Shown here one piece after another: positions 29,001-38,071 of a stretch of DNA of 39,712 nt. The DNA comes from Bacteroidia bacterium (GTDB lineage: Bacteria > Bacteroidota > Bacteroidia > SpSt-205), in assembly GCA_025062295.1 (NCBI GenBank), contig JANXAJ010000007.1, positions 21,589-61,300 of the forward strand, in the 5' to 3' direction. The notes beneath the pieces were generated by a model that did not search any database, was not told the DNA's origin, and saw only the letters and a program-made list of their open reading frames with translations. Position numbers and translations under genes: made by a program. The number at the start of each line of letters is the position of its first letter. Position 1 is the stretch's first letter.

Positions 29001-30499
29001 CCGGACAGAGTGCCCTCAAAGCGAAATACGATGGGATAGTAGAATTTAGTGAGGATCTCCGAACTGTGGAGCGTCTCTACCGAGGAGAAAGGGAAAATGT
29101 GGTCTTGAGTCGGACAAGTGAGGTATTTCTCCGTCATCCTCAGACAGGGCAAATCATCTGGCGAGCTGACTTGCCGTACGCTTCTGTCCTAAGAGTGAAA
29201 AATGGAGAAATGCTCTCTAAAGGACAGGAAATCTGTGTGTGGGACCCCTATGCCCGACACATCCTCGCTGGAGAGTCCGGTATTGTTCGCTGGCAAAACC
29301 TCATAGAAGGCAAAACATTTCGAAAGGAACATATAGAGGAGTCTCAGCAAGACGAATACATTGTAATTGAGTCTTCTGACCGATTCCTCACCCCTTCCAT
29401 AGAGATAAGAAGTCAGTATTATGATGAGGTGTTAGAATCATTTACCCTCCCTGTGGGGGCTCGTCTCATGGTCAAAGATGGGGAAGAGGTTAGCGCTGGG
29501 GCTATTTTAGCCCGCACACCGATTCAAGCTGCTCGTACAGCGGACATTACGGGAGGATTGCCGCGGGTAACTGAGCTATTTGAGGCTCGATCGCCAAATG
29601 GAGCCGCTGTTTTAGCTGAAATAGACGGGATTGTGCGTATGCAAAGCCGTCGCCGCTCAACCCGTCACGAAATAGAGATAGAATCACCCGATGGCAAGAT
29701 CTCAGTTGCTCACCAAGTGCCGACCGCCCGCCTCCTTTTCGTCCAAGACGGTGATAAGGTGCGTGCAGGGCAGCCCCTCTGTGATGGACCGATCAGCCCC
29801 CATGACATCTTACGCATCTTGGGAGTCTCTGCTGTCGCAGAGTACCTCTTGCGCAATATCCAGCTTATCTATGCCCCTCAAGCTGTCCGCATCAGTACGA
29901 AACATTTGGAAATTATCCTCCGTCAAATGCTTCAAAAAGTAGAGATCGTTGACCCCGGTGATACGATATTCCTTCCAGAAGAAGTGGTAGATAAGTCTGA
30001 ATACTTCCAGGAAAATGCACTTCTGATGGGGAAATACATTGTAATTGATCCTGGAGGGTCTGTAGAGTTTCAGAAAGGCGCCTTTATCACTCAGTCCCAG
30101 TTAGAAGAGGCAAACGAAGCATTACGGGCTCAAGGGCGAGCGGAGATTCAGGCTCGCCCAGCTCGCCCTGCTATTGCTCAGCCAAAACTTCTTGGGATTT
30201 CTCGGGCAGCTGCTACGACTCGCAGTTGGCTCTCCGCTGCTTCCTTCCAAGAGACTATCCGGGTGCTCATAGATGCAGCCGTTACAGCTCGTACGGATGA
30301 GCTTGTAGGACTCAAAGAGAATGTCATTACAGGTCAAAAGATACCAGCTGGTACAGGGTATATTGACCGGCTTCGCGAGCGGACAGAGTACAAATTACCG
30401 GTTCCGGAGCTACTCGAACCTCTTCCTGAGCCTAAGCCTGCCCCTAAGCGGAAAGCTGCTACTACCGCTCGTAAAAAGAAAGGAGCGACTGAATCGTGA
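26042..30499 (+). CDS. rpoC: DNA-directed RNA polymerase subunit beta'
   Basis: 1485 aa; [41 protein letters not shown]. Confidence 0.99.
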   Translation: MEQTKTQTASRHSVVTIPVPIRRVTLALASPDRILEWSRGEVVRAETIDYRTHKPEMGGLFCERIFGPVKDYECACGKYKGARYKGIRCDRCGVEVIEKKWRRVRMGHVSLQEPVVHPWYFRHNPSKLGALLNYNSKKLEQIVYYDRYVVIEVGDAIHVIKQVRRSKEARDSKTIEVGDLLTPEEYQEILRLLRNLAKENPAIRPESFVAKMGAQALDILLSRLNLDKLSAELRAQLENEVSVQRRSDILRRLKTVEEFRAANRRVENRPEWMILRVIPVVPPELRPLIPLPGGRFTAADLNDLYRRLIQRNNRLKRMMENRTPEILLNNERRMLQESVDALLDSARKRNQTRASAESASGRILRSLSENIKGKQGRFRQNLLGKRVDYSGRSVIVVGPHLKLHECGLPKDMAVELFKPFIIRDLLAQRIARTEKSARRLVERKDPRIWPILENALQGHPVLLNRAPTLHRLGIQAFQPRLVEGKAIQLHPLVCTGYNADFDGDQMAVHVPLSQAAIMEAQVLLLSSHNILHPANGAPIAVPSQDMVLGLYYITKLRRGAKGEGMKLADPQDALQAYDAGRIDMHAIIEVRLPVEKEVWVLGDEPEDKYQQIIGRWKRITTTVGRVMFNQTLPPEMPYVNGLLTKTAIRDVIMEVFRRTDHRRTAEFLDKIKELGFQSAFKGGLSFTLHDVIVPSNRERLIQESFQRREEIRQEYAMGLISDGERYNKIIDLWTRTSNEITDQLIRELKVHEGGFNPIYMMMHSGARGSREQVRQLCALRGLMNKPQRRLGAREIIETPILSSLREGLNVIEYFISTHGARKGLADTALKTADAGYLTRKLVDVAQDVVITEEDCGTLRGLRLTALYDENEELIETLAFRIAGRFALNDIYHPLTGEKLCGASEEITDEIAKAIEGAGIEAVEVRSPITCEAERGICQKCYGRHLAIGRLVEIGEAVGIIAAQSIGEPGTQLTLRTFHTGGTAQRITGQSALKAKYDGIVEFSEDLRTVERLYRGERENVVLSRTSEVFLRHPQTGQIIWRADLPYASVLRVKNGEMLSKGQEICVWDPYARHILAGESGIVRWQNLIEGKTFRKEHIEESQQDEYIVIESSDRFLTPSIEIRSQYYDEVLESFTLPVGARLMVKDGEEVSAGAILARTPIQAARTADITGGLPRVTELFEARSPNGAAVLAEIDGIVRMQSRRRSTRHEIEIESPDGKISVAHQVPTARLLFVQDGDKVRAGQPLCDGPISPHDILRILGVSAVAEYLLRNIQLIYAPQAVRISTKHLEIILRQMLQKVEIVDPGDTIFLPEEVVDKSEYFQENALLMGKYIVIDPGGSVEFQKGAFITQSQLEEANEALRAQGRAEIQARPARPAIAQPKLLGISRAAATTRSWLSAASFQETIRVLIDAAVTARTDELVGLKENVITGQKIPAGTGYIDRLRERTEYKLPVPELLEPLPEPKPAPKRKAATTARKKKGATES

Positions 30500-31275
30500 T
30501 TTCCCTTCAGACGGTCATTGAGGCTTTAGAGCGCTGGGTACCTTCTCACTGGGCTGAATCCTACGATACTGTAGGGCTCCTATGGGGCGACCCTACCCAA
30601 TCTCTCACCGGCATCCTCACCACACTTGATATTACGCCAGAGCTCATAGATGAGGCCCAAGCCGTAGGAGCTAACCTCCTTATCGCCCATCACCCCATTT
30701 GGTTCGGACAGAAACAGCGTCTATCCTGGGATAATTTTGCTGATCAGGTGATCCAGCGGCTTATTCGGGCTGATATTGCTGTTTATGCCCTTCATACCAA
30801 TCTTGACCAAGCTCGGGAAGGCGTAAGCTATGTTCTTTGTCAAGTAGTGGGACTCACTCCACGGTCATTCCTCCAAGGTGAAGGAGAGTATGGCATGGGC
30901 TACATTGGAGAGGGAGCCATTCCTCTTCCCCCTGAGGATTTTCTTAATCACCTCAAAAGAAGCCTGCAGATTCCGGTCCTTCGGTATGCCAGAGGCCCGC
31001 AAACCGCTATCCAAAGAGTAGCGGTATGTGGAGGAGCAGGGAGCTTTCTCCTGCCACAAGCTATAAAGGCCAAAGTAGACGCTTTTGTTACAGCTGATAT
31101 TCCTTATCATCGGTTTTTTGAAGCTCGGGGGAAGCTCTGGCTCATAGATATTGGGCATTATGAGTCGGAAGTGTGGATTAGCGACCAGATTGCCCGCTAT
31201 CTTCATGGTCTTTTTCCAGACCTGCCCATCTTTTCTACTCGTCTCAGAACCAATCCAATTGATTACTGGATATGA
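30496..31275 (+). CDS. Nif3-like dinuclear metal center protein
   Basis: SYDTVGLLWGDPTQSLTGILTTLDIT, LIAHHPIWFGQ, YALHTNLDQAREGVSYVLC; GTG start overlapping the rpoC stop. Confidence 0.93.
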   Translation: MISLQTVIEALERWVPSHWAESYDTVGLLWGDPTQSLTGILTTLDITPELIDEAQAVGANLLIAHHPIWFGQKQRLSWDNFADQVIQRLIRADIAVYALHTNLDQAREGVSYVLCQVVGLTPRSFLQGEGEYGMGYIGEGAIPLPPEDFLNHLKRSLQIPVLRYARGPQTAIQRVAVCGGAGSFLLPQAIKAKVDAFVTADIPYHRFFEARGKLWLIDIGHYESEVWISDQIARYLHGLFPDLPIFSTRLRTNPIDYWI

Positions 31276-32063
31276 GCCTCATAGAAACAGCACATGTACG
31301 CGAGCGGCTGGTAGAACTTATTCAACTCCAAGTATTATACGACCGCCTCTATACCGTCCGTTCTCGTCAGGGCGACCTTCCCCAGCAGATAGAGGACTTG
31401 AGAGATAAAGCGCTCACTCTTCATCGAGAGCTGAAAGAGTTAGGCGAAACGATTCGGCAAATAGAGGCAGAAGCTCGCTCGCTCTATGTGAGTAATGACA
31501 GCTTACGCGATCATGAGCAGAAGTTGCGTAAAAAATTAGAAGCTGTCCGAACTAATCAGGAGTACTTTGATATTGAGGTGGAAATCAAAGAGACGCGCCT
31601 AACGATTGAGAAGAACAATCAGGACATTCGCCGTTTGCAACAAAAGGCAGAGGCGCTGCGTCAACGCTATGCCGAAGATGAATCTCATCTCCATGAACTT
31701 GAAGCGCGCATCACCGAAAAAGAGAAAAGGTTAGAGGAGATTAAGCATCTAACAGCTGAGCAGGAAGCCTACCTTTTAGAGCAGATAGAGGGGCTGAGCC
31801 AGCACCTGAATCGGCAGGATCCGCGCTTATTTCAGCTATTTGAGCGCCGACGCCGTTCTCTACGAGGAGGAAAGGCTGTAGTCCCTATCACACCAGTGGA
31901 GCGAGTAAAGGGGCGATATGCCTGTAGCGGGTGCTATACCCTCCTCCCTCGCCAACTCTACTGGGAGCTCATTCAGCGAGACAAAATCATCATTTGTGAA
32001 AGCTGTGGCCGTTTCCTCATAGATGAGACATTTTACGCTGAAGTGGCTCGGTCTATGGTGTAG
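31272..32063 (+). CDS. Coiled-coil zinc-ribbon (C4-type) protein
   Basis: Long coiled coil, then CSGCYTLLPRQLYWELIQRDKIIICESCGRFL. Confidence 0.88.
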   Translation: MSLIETAHVRERLVELIQLQVLYDRLYTVRSRQGDLPQQIEDLRDKALTLHRELKELGETIRQIEAEARSLYVSNDSLRDHEQKLRKKLEAVRTNQEYFDIEVEIKETRLTIEKNNQDIRRLQQKAEALRQRYAEDESHLHELEARITEKEKRLEEIKHLTAEQEAYLLEQIEGLSQHLNRQDPRLFQLFERRRRSLRGGKAVVPITPVERVKGRYACSGCYTLLPRQLYWELIQRDKIIICESCGRFLIDETFYAEVARSMV

Positions 32064-33507
32064 CAGCGTCTGGGCACAGCGGGCTGCTTTCTTGTATGCC
32101 CTTTGGGACCTGAACTTGGAAAGAGCAGAGAAGGAAATAATGTGGGAGTGGAACCATGCCTACATCACATGGGCACATCACCGCTTAGCTTTCTTCAAGG
32201 CTTTATTTCCCCTTCACCCTACTGAGCGAAAAGCCTTCTGGGAGGTGAGCACCCTCAGTGAAAGGCTTTTTGAGCGTCAGATTGCCCCTGCTCTCCCAGA
32301 ACTGGCAGCCGATATGTACGCTCAGCGGGCTATCCTTCATGTGCTGGAAGAAAACTGGTTCTCTGCTGGGTATGCTGCTTGGAAAAGCTGGCGCCTCCTT
32401 CAAAAAGGACTCTCTACAGACCCCCTCACTCACCAATGGAGTGGCTTATGGCAGGTCATATTTGCGACTTTGCCTCCTCCTTACGGGGATTGGCTCCCAG
32501 GTACGCCCGAGAGTCGGTGGCATGCCGCTTTCCAAGCACTCCGATTCGCCAGTAATCCTTCCTCCTACACTTTCTGGGAATCAAGCTTGCTCTATTTCTA
32601 TGCACTTCGCCACATGGACACCCTTGCCAATGCTTGGTTAGACAGTTGTACGAAAATATTCTTTATGAATCAAGAGCCGCCCTACTTATGGCGCTTCTCT
32701 ATTGCGCTCCATCGGTTAGAGGAAGGGGCCTTCTCTCAAGCCGAATCTCTCCTCCTCGCTTTGACTTCTCAACCTCAGATTAGACGATTTCCTTACCCCT
32801 ACTATTGGCTGGGGAAGTTGTACCTCTACACAGGCAAATGGGAGGAAGCCCATCGGATGTGGCAGCACTTCATGGACATGCAGCTGCAGCCTTTCGGGAT
32901 TACCGCTCAATATGCTTGGAGGGGATATATGAGCTGGTGTAGAGGAGATTCTACTCAAGCCTTTGCGCTCTGGAAAAAAGCAACAGCTTTTGAAGGTCTC
33001 CTTTGGGAAGAAGATCAAATAGCCCAGAGCCTGGCAAAAGGATGGATTGCTTCCCCGCCTGACTCGGTGGAACGGCTTCTGTGGCAAGCCCGATGGCTCT
33101 TACATGGACAAGCATACGAATCCGCCCAACAAGCCTTAGAGCCTCTCAGACAACGATTAACCTCTCTAACAGGGGACCAACGCACCGCCCTTTACTATGT
33201 GTATGGACGCCTCTATCACCGATGGGGACGAGAAGAAGCAGCCCGCTTTGCTTACTTTCAAGCCACTAAGCAAGCAGCCTACAAAAATATCTGGATGCAA
33301 GCATACGCCGCCTATTACTTAGCTCAGCTTTATGAGAAGTTAGGTGATTGGCATAATGCTCGAATCTATTATCAGGAAGCTGATAAGCTCGGAACCCAAG
33401 CAGGACGAACTGGGATCGTCCAAAAAGCGCGAGGAGGATATGCTCGGGTAAAAGACAAAAGATACCTCATCCCCGAAGAGAAACTTCTAAAAGGAAATTC
33501 GGAGTAA
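32023..33507 (+). CDS. TPR-repeat-like exported protein
   Basis: Signal peptide MRHFTLKWLGLWCSSVWA; repeated helical TPR-like units (YYLAQLYEKLGDWHNARIYYQEADKLG). Confidence 0.8.
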   Translation: MRHFTLKWLGLWCSSVWAQRAAFLYALWDLNLERAEKEIMWEWNHAYITWAHHRLAFFKALFPLHPTERKAFWEVSTLSERLFERQIAPALPELAADMYAQRAILHVLEENWFSAGYAAWKSWRLLQKGLSTDPLTHQWSGLWQVIFATLPPPYGDWLPGTPESRWHAAFQALRFASNPSSYTFWESSLLYFYALRHMDTLANAWLDSCTKIFFMNQEPPYLWRFSIALHRLEEGAFSQAESLLLALTSQPQIRRFPYPYYWLGKLYLYTGKWEEAHRMWQHFMDMQLQPFGITAQYAWRGYMSWCRGDSTQAFALWKKATAFEGLLWEEDQIAQSLAKGWIASPPDSVERLLWQARWLLHGQAYESAQQALEPLRQRLTSLTGDQRTALYYVYGRLYHRWGREEAARFAYFQATKQAAYKNIWMQAYAAYYLAQLYEKLGDWHNARIYYQEADKLGTQAGRTGIVQKARGGYARVKDKRYLIPEEKLLKGNSE

Positions 33508-33564
33508 AAGCAGAGAGTGCAAAATGGAAATAGTCCACTTGAACTTCATTCCCAGAGATAATTT

Positions 33565-34503
33565 TCATTCAATTGGATCATCTGGCAGGGAACGACGAAG
33601 TCCCCATGCATATTCATAGTATTTCAGCTTGAGCCGTACCTTTGTCCAGAAGCCCCACGGTACAGGTATATCCTGCTCGTAGGCTAAGTTGGGTTGAACC
33701 CACAATGGTCCTTCTCCTCTCTGCCATCGCTGAAGAGGCAAAAAGCTCATCCAGTTTTTCTTTCTAATATTCACAGCCAGAGGATGACCATGTCCAAGAT
33801 TCCGGACTAAATTCTGAGTAGGTATGACATTGAGGTGTCCTTCTCGCAGAAGGAGTAAAGAAAGGTGATAGTCCCATGTATCTATTTTACCTTCCATTAC
33901 TCTTTGTGTCATTTCCCAGAGGTATCTTGCATAAGGGCCAAGGGAACTGAGCCGATGCTCTGGAAATCCTTCGGCTCGGAGGCGAGCCCACCATGAAGGT
34001 TCCAACTCATATTTAGCCCAGACACGACGCCAACTCCCCCATCCCCATATCACCCCTATCCGAATAAAATCCCAGCCTGGCGCTAAAGCAGGATGATTGG
34101 GAAAAAGCTGAGTACCACTAACCATTCCTATACGATCATCATCGGCATACCGCTCTAACATCTCGCTCATGAACTCAAAAAAGGAAGGATGAGGAAGTGT
34201 ATCATCCTCAAGAACGATACCTCTCTCCACTTGAGAAAAAAACCAAGAAAGACCTTGAGCGACGGCTCGCCGACAGCCTAAATTCTCTGGGATAAAGTGA
34301 AAGTATGCTTCACAGGGCCAGTCTATGTGAGACTGGACAAAAGTTCGGACGGCCTGAGTCCGTATTTGGTCAGGCTCATTTGGTTTGGGTCCATCCGCAC
34401 TGATAAAAAGGAGGCGAGGTTTTACCCGCCTAAGCATCTCCCACACATGCTGGAGGGTATCAAGACGATTATACACAAGCAGGAGAACGGGCTCTGAAAC
34501 CAC
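33565..34503 (-). CDS. Glycosyltransferase (GT2-like/HlpA-like)
   Basis: VLLLVYNRLDTLQHVWEML, ENLGCRRAVAQGLSWFF, GIVLEDDTLPHPSFFEFM. GTG 34503 preferred because the TTG at 34512 lies inside a -7 box. Confidence 0.85.
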   Translation of the reverse strand: MVSEPVLLLVYNRLDTLQHVWEMLRRVKPRLLFISADGPKPNEPDQIRTQAVRTFVQSHIDWPCEAYFHFIPENLGCRRAVAQGLSWFFSQVERGIVLEDDTLPHPSFFEFMSEMLERYADDDRIGMVSGTQLFPNHPALAPGWDFIRIGVIWGWGSWRRVWAKYELEPSWWARLRAEGFPEHRLSSLGPYARYLWEMTQRVMEGKIDTWDYHLSLLLLREGHLNVIPTQNLVRNLGHGHPLAVNIRKKNWMSFLPLQRWQRGEGPLWVQPNLAYEQDIPVPWGFWTKVRLKLKYYEYAWGLRRSLPDDPIE

Positions 34504-34509
34504 TGCGCG

Positions 34510-34517
34510 CAAAGATA
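34510..34517 (-). promoter_or_regulatory. Candidate -7 box TATCTTTG (minus), 6 nt before GTG 34503
   Basis: Reverse complement of caaagata. Confidence 0.55.
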
Positions 34518-34663
34518 GGGACTTATCCTCCGGTTATGGGCACATATCCAATTCCATCTGCCTTTTACTCAAATCCTATTAGATTTTTTTCCCGCAAAAG
34601 GAGGCATCCAACACCGCGATCAACCCAAGAAAGGAGAGCTATTCCTCCAGGAGAGATGGAAAC

Positions 34664-35824
34664 TCAGGTTTCTGTTTCAGATTTTACTCGTCCCTGAAAA
34701 CGCAGAAAAGAGCGTAAAAGATTTATTATTGCCGAATAAAGCGCCTCAATATTTTCCCGCTGAGCAGCGGAGATAAACACTGTTGGGTAAGGACTCTGGG
34801 CTCGCCAGCTCTCTTCTACAAGCTCACGCTGCTGAGGAGAAAGGCGATCCATTTTGTTCATCACAACGAGAATCGGTATATCTCCTGCCCCAATCGTTTC
34901 TAAAGTGCGTTCAACAGTCCGAATCTGCTCTATGTACCCGGGGCTACTTGCATCTACAACGAGAAGGAGAAGGTCTGCCTCCCGCACTTCGGCAAGGGTC
35001 GTATGAAATGCTTGAAGCAGATTAGGAGGAAGTTTCCGAATGAATCCAACCGTATCGGAGAGAAGAAAAGGCATGTCACTGAGCACTACTTTTCGCGTGG
35101 TGGTGTCTAAGGTGGCAAAAAGACGATCCTCAACTAAAACGGGAGCCTTTGTGATAAGTCTCATGAGAGTAGATTTGCCGACATTAGTATATCCAACAAG
35201 GGCGACACGAGGCAGGGAATCGCGCCCCTTACGCCGAATTTCGGCTTGCCGTTCAAACTCTCGAAGGACCTTGCGCAGACGAGCGATGCGCTCACGCATT
35301 TTTCGCCGGTCAATCTCAAGCTGCTGCTCTCCTCCGCCGCCCCGTAAGCCTATGCCCCCGCGCTCACGGGATAAATGCGTCCATTGGTGTGCAAGGCGCG
35401 GCAGCTCATATTCTAATCGTGCCAGCTCTACCTGCGCTTTCGCCTGAGCCGTGCGCGCACTGCGAGCAAAAATCTCTAAAATGAGCCCCTCTCGGTCCAC
35501 GACAGGTTTCCCCCAAGCTTTTTCTAAATTTCTCACCTGAACCGGAGAAACCTCTGCATCAACCAGTACAAAGTCTATCTTTTCGCTCTGCTGGGCAAGT
35601 ATTCCTTTTACCTCCTCTACGCGACCGCTTGTCAGAAAGGTGGCAGGGTCAGGTCGTCGCCAACCGAAGCTGATTGCCCGAGCTACTTCATATCCCGCAC
35701 TTCTCACAAGAAATAGTAGTTCCTCCAGGTATTCCTCACTCTGCTCTGGTCCTTCGCTAATGCCTTCTACCCGTATGACTAATCCTCGTAGAGTTTGTGA
35801 GTCATGATTAGATGAGAGGCTCAT
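34664..35824 (-). CDS. hflX: GTPase HflX
   Basis: RERGGIGLRGGGGEQQLEIDRR, VALVGYTNVGKSTLMRLIT, LSDTVGFIRKLPPNLLQAFHTTLAEV. Confidence 0.97.
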   Translation of the reverse strand: MSLSSNHDSQTLRGLVIRVEGISEGPEQSEEYLEELLFLVRSAGYEVARAISFGWRRPDPATFLTSGRVEEVKGILAQQSEKIDFVLVDAEVSPVQVRNLEKAWGKPVVDREGLILEIFARSARTAQAKAQVELARLEYELPRLAHQWTHLSRERGGIGLRGGGGEQQLEIDRRKMRERIARLRKVLREFERQAEIRRKGRDSLPRVALVGYTNVGKSTLMRLITKAPVLVEDRLFATLDTTTRKVVLSDMPFLLSDTVGFIRKLPPNLLQAFHTTLAEVREADLLLLVVDASSPGYIEQIRTVERTLETIGAGDIPILVVMNKMDRLSPQQRELVEESWRAQSPYPTVFISAAQRENIEALYSAIINLLRSFLRFQGRVKSETET

Positions 35825-37821
35825 TCAGCGGCGAGAGAATAGACGCGCAGTTTATTTTTCTCTATCGTATAGAGCCGACGGTCTATCGGGTCTACCTCAT
35901 ACTGGGGATTCTGAAATATGCTTAGAGGACCTAATCCTTTCTGAAAAGCCAAGGTGCATTTTTGCTTGTCGTAGGCGTAGAGCGTAACAGTATTGCCTTC
36001 CATGCCTAATAGAAAGACCATGTTTTCAGCTTCTTTCATTCGGGCACGGCGAGCTTTCACCAGAGCAGCCCATGCGGCATCCGCTACAAGGGCAGCTCCG
36101 ACCGCACCTAATCCATAAGCAGCCGCTTCAAGCGACTTTTTCAGAGAGGTAGAGGCATCTGGACGGTCCCACGGGCGCTCGGGATCATACGATACCGTCT
36201 GAAGCATCTTATAAGTGAGATAGGCAGAGGTAAGGTACCCTGCGGCAGATATCGTAGCGCCTAAGATACGCAGAGCAGCTGGTTGAGCAGGCACCGGACG
36301 CTGAAACTCACAGATAACTTTACCCTCGGGAGTCAGAGCATATATTGTAGAGCCGCCCCATATCCACACTTTGCCTGCATCGTAGATGATGCCCTGAGGA
36401 GGGTCTGCTTGAAAGGCTGAAAGTCTGTCTCCTATTGGACGCGCTTCGGTACCAGGCCCATCCCAGCGAAAGACCTGCCCTGTCTCATCTATCAGAAAAG
36501 CTTGAAATACGCCTCCTTCTTCTCGCACTGCGAAGGGCAATTGGAAGGGGCGCTTAATAGGCTTTTCCCAGAGGACCTGACCATCCTCGCTGAGATACTG
36601 CAAGCGCCGGACCGTTTGCACTAAAAAGCCTCCTGGCACGGTCTGTGCATTCAATAGGGCGCCTTTGAGGGAAATAGGACGCTTGAACATGAAATCTCCT
36701 CTCTGAATATCCAGTACATCTACTTCTACTGCCCACTCATCTGCTGGGCGACTGGCTGTCCATGTTCGCTCCCGTTGGAAAAGGCAGAGTAGGCGGTTCT
36801 CATCCAGCGGAATATAGCCACTCAGCAGTCCTGGAAGTTTCAGCCGCTCTCCCCACAAATTTATTCCATTTTCATAGCTCAATAAGACGGCTATTGGCGG
36901 AAAGAACAGATTCCGCCCTGTGGCTCGCTCAGCCGAGCCGGGCTGTAAGTCGTCGGTGAATAGCAAGATTCCTTTGGGCGTGCTGAATGCATGTAAGATG
37001 TTATCTCTCGGCACATCTACGGGCTTTTGCCAGACAGGCTGACCATCAGAGCGACGCACAGCGGTAACTCGCCCGCGCCCGAAAGCCACCACCCATTCTT
37101 TCTCCTCATCTATGAAGATATAGGTGCCTGTCATCGCCCGAAGGCTAATCCCCTTTACAATCTCCGTCCGCCACAGGGTATTGCCCGAGGTAGCATCTAC
37201 GGCATAAAGAGCCCGATTGGTGAGGAAATACACTTTGCCGTCATATGCGGCGAGATTGCTTTGGAGCTGCTCGCTACTGGGCTTTTCACCTGCTGGACGG
37301 TGCCAGCGCCGCTCGCCCGTGCGCAGATCATAGGCAGCTATGATGGACGTCTGCAAACTGAGAAACTTAGAAGGGTCCTTGGCGCCGACGCCAAAAACGA
37401 CCAAAAGTCCCTGATTAGGCAAAACGGCGCGACCACTCACCCACGCCCAAGATTCCCCCTTCGCTAAGGCGTCAAATATCACCTTTCCCGTTATGGCATT
37501 TAGTACCAGGTAGCCTTGCATGCTCCAGAAAGGATGCAGCTTTCGCACGCTATCCACGGAGAGACTGGGGTCTGCGGTGATAAGCCTACCTGCTTCCCAC
37601 AGCAGAGCATCTCCAATGGGACGCCACTCACTGGAGGGAAAGCGACCACATGAGCTGCATTCCCATAGTTTCTCGCCCTTCGCCGCACTTAGAGCATAGG
37701 GACGCTTGTCAAAAACAATTACATTCCCATCTGGGAGCAGGGATATGCGAGCAGAGCTGGATACAGAGGCTTCCCATAAAGGAGACTGCAACCATATGAG
37801 ACCGACCCACCAAGTGAGCAT
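35821..37821 (-). CDS. PQQ-like beta-propeller repeat protein, exported or membrane
   Basis: Repeated LYAVDATSGNTLWRTEIV / AYDLRTGERRWHRPAGE type blades; signal MLTWWVGLIWLQS. Start revised from TTG 37827 to ATG 37821. Confidence 0.85.
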   Translation of the reverse strand: MLTWWVGLIWLQSPLWEASVSSSARISLLPDGNVIVFDKRPYALSAAKGEKLWECSSCGRFPSSEWRPIGDALLWEAGRLITADPSLSVDSVRKLHPFWSMQGYLVLNAITGKVIFDALAKGESWAWVSGRAVLPNQGLLVVFGVGAKDPSKFLSLQTSIIAAYDLRTGERRWHRPAGEKPSSEQLQSNLAAYDGKVYFLTNRALYAVDATSGNTLWRTEIVKGISLRAMTGTYIFIDEEKEWVVAFGRGRVTAVRRSDGQPVWQKPVDVPRDNILHAFSTPKGILLFTDDLQPGSAERATGRNLFFPPIAVLLSYENGINLWGERLKLPGLLSGYIPLDENRLLCLFQRERTWTASRPADEWAVEVDVLDIQRGDFMFKRPISLKGALLNAQTVPGGFLVQTVRRLQYLSEDGQVLWEKPIKRPFQLPFAVREEGGVFQAFLIDETGQVFRWDGPGTEARPIGDRLSAFQADPPQGIIYDAGKVWIWGGSTIYALTPEGKVICEFQRPVPAQPAALRILGATISAAGYLTSAYLTYKMLQTVSYDPERPWDRPDASTSLKKSLEAAAYGLGAVGAALVADAAWAALVKARRARMKEAENMVFLLGMEGNTVTLYAYDKQKCTLAFQKGLGPLSIFQNPQYEVDPIDRRLYTIEKNKLRVYSLAAE

Positions 37822-37824
37822 ATG

Positions 37825-37832
37825 CAAATATA
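37825..37832 (-). promoter_or_regulatory. Candidate -7 box TATATTTG (minus), 3 nt before ATG 37821
   Basis: Reverse complement of caaatata. Confidence 0.55.
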
Positions 37833-37857
37833 CGCGTAGGCTCAGTCGGGCTCTCGG

Positions 37858-37930
37858 TGGAGAGTAGCGGATTCGAACCGCTGGCCTTCGGCTTGCAAAG
37901 CCGACGCTCTACCATCTGAGCTAACTCCCC
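37858..37930 (-). tRNA. tRNA-Ala(UGC)
   Basis: GGGGAGT/ACTCTCC acceptor containing a G3-U70 wobble (Ala identity), anticodon arm TCGGC-TTTGCAA-GCCGA, T-arm AGCGG-TTCGAAT-CCGCT. Confidence 0.95.
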
Positions 37931-37931
37931 G

Positions 37932-38005
37932 TGGGCCTGCGTGGACTCGAACCACGGACCTCAACATTATCAGTGTTGCGCTCTAACCACCTGAGCTACA
38001 GGCCC
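37932..38005 (-). tRNA. tRNA-Ile(GAU)
   Basis: GGGCCTG/CAGGCCC acceptor, anticodon arm CAACA-CTGATAA-TGTTG, T-arm CGTGG-TTCGAGT-CCACG. Confidence 0.95.
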
Positions 38006-38012
38006 AGCTTCG

Positions 38013-38020
38013 CAAAGGTA
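38013..38020 (-). promoter_or_regulatory. Candidate -7 box TACCTTTG (minus), 7 nt before tRNA-Ile
   Basis: Reverse complement of caaaggta. Confidence 0.65.
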
Positions 38021-38059
38021 ATACATTTCTCATTTCTCCTCATCTATTCTACCCTCCGC

Positions 38060-38067
38060 TACCTTCG
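38060..38067 (+). promoter_or_regulatory. Candidate -7 box variant TACCTTCG, 4 nt before ATG 38072
   Basis: TAnnTTCG, one mismatch. Confidence 0.4.
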
Positions 38068-38071
38068 CATA

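Noticed and set aside
35040-35447. 135-aa plus-strand ORF opposite hflX
   Set aside because: Low-complexity Arg/Ser-rich shadow of hflX.
37027-37467. 146-aa plus-strand ORF opposite the beta-propeller gene
   Set aside because: Shadow ORF; the minus-strand frame is clearly the coding one.
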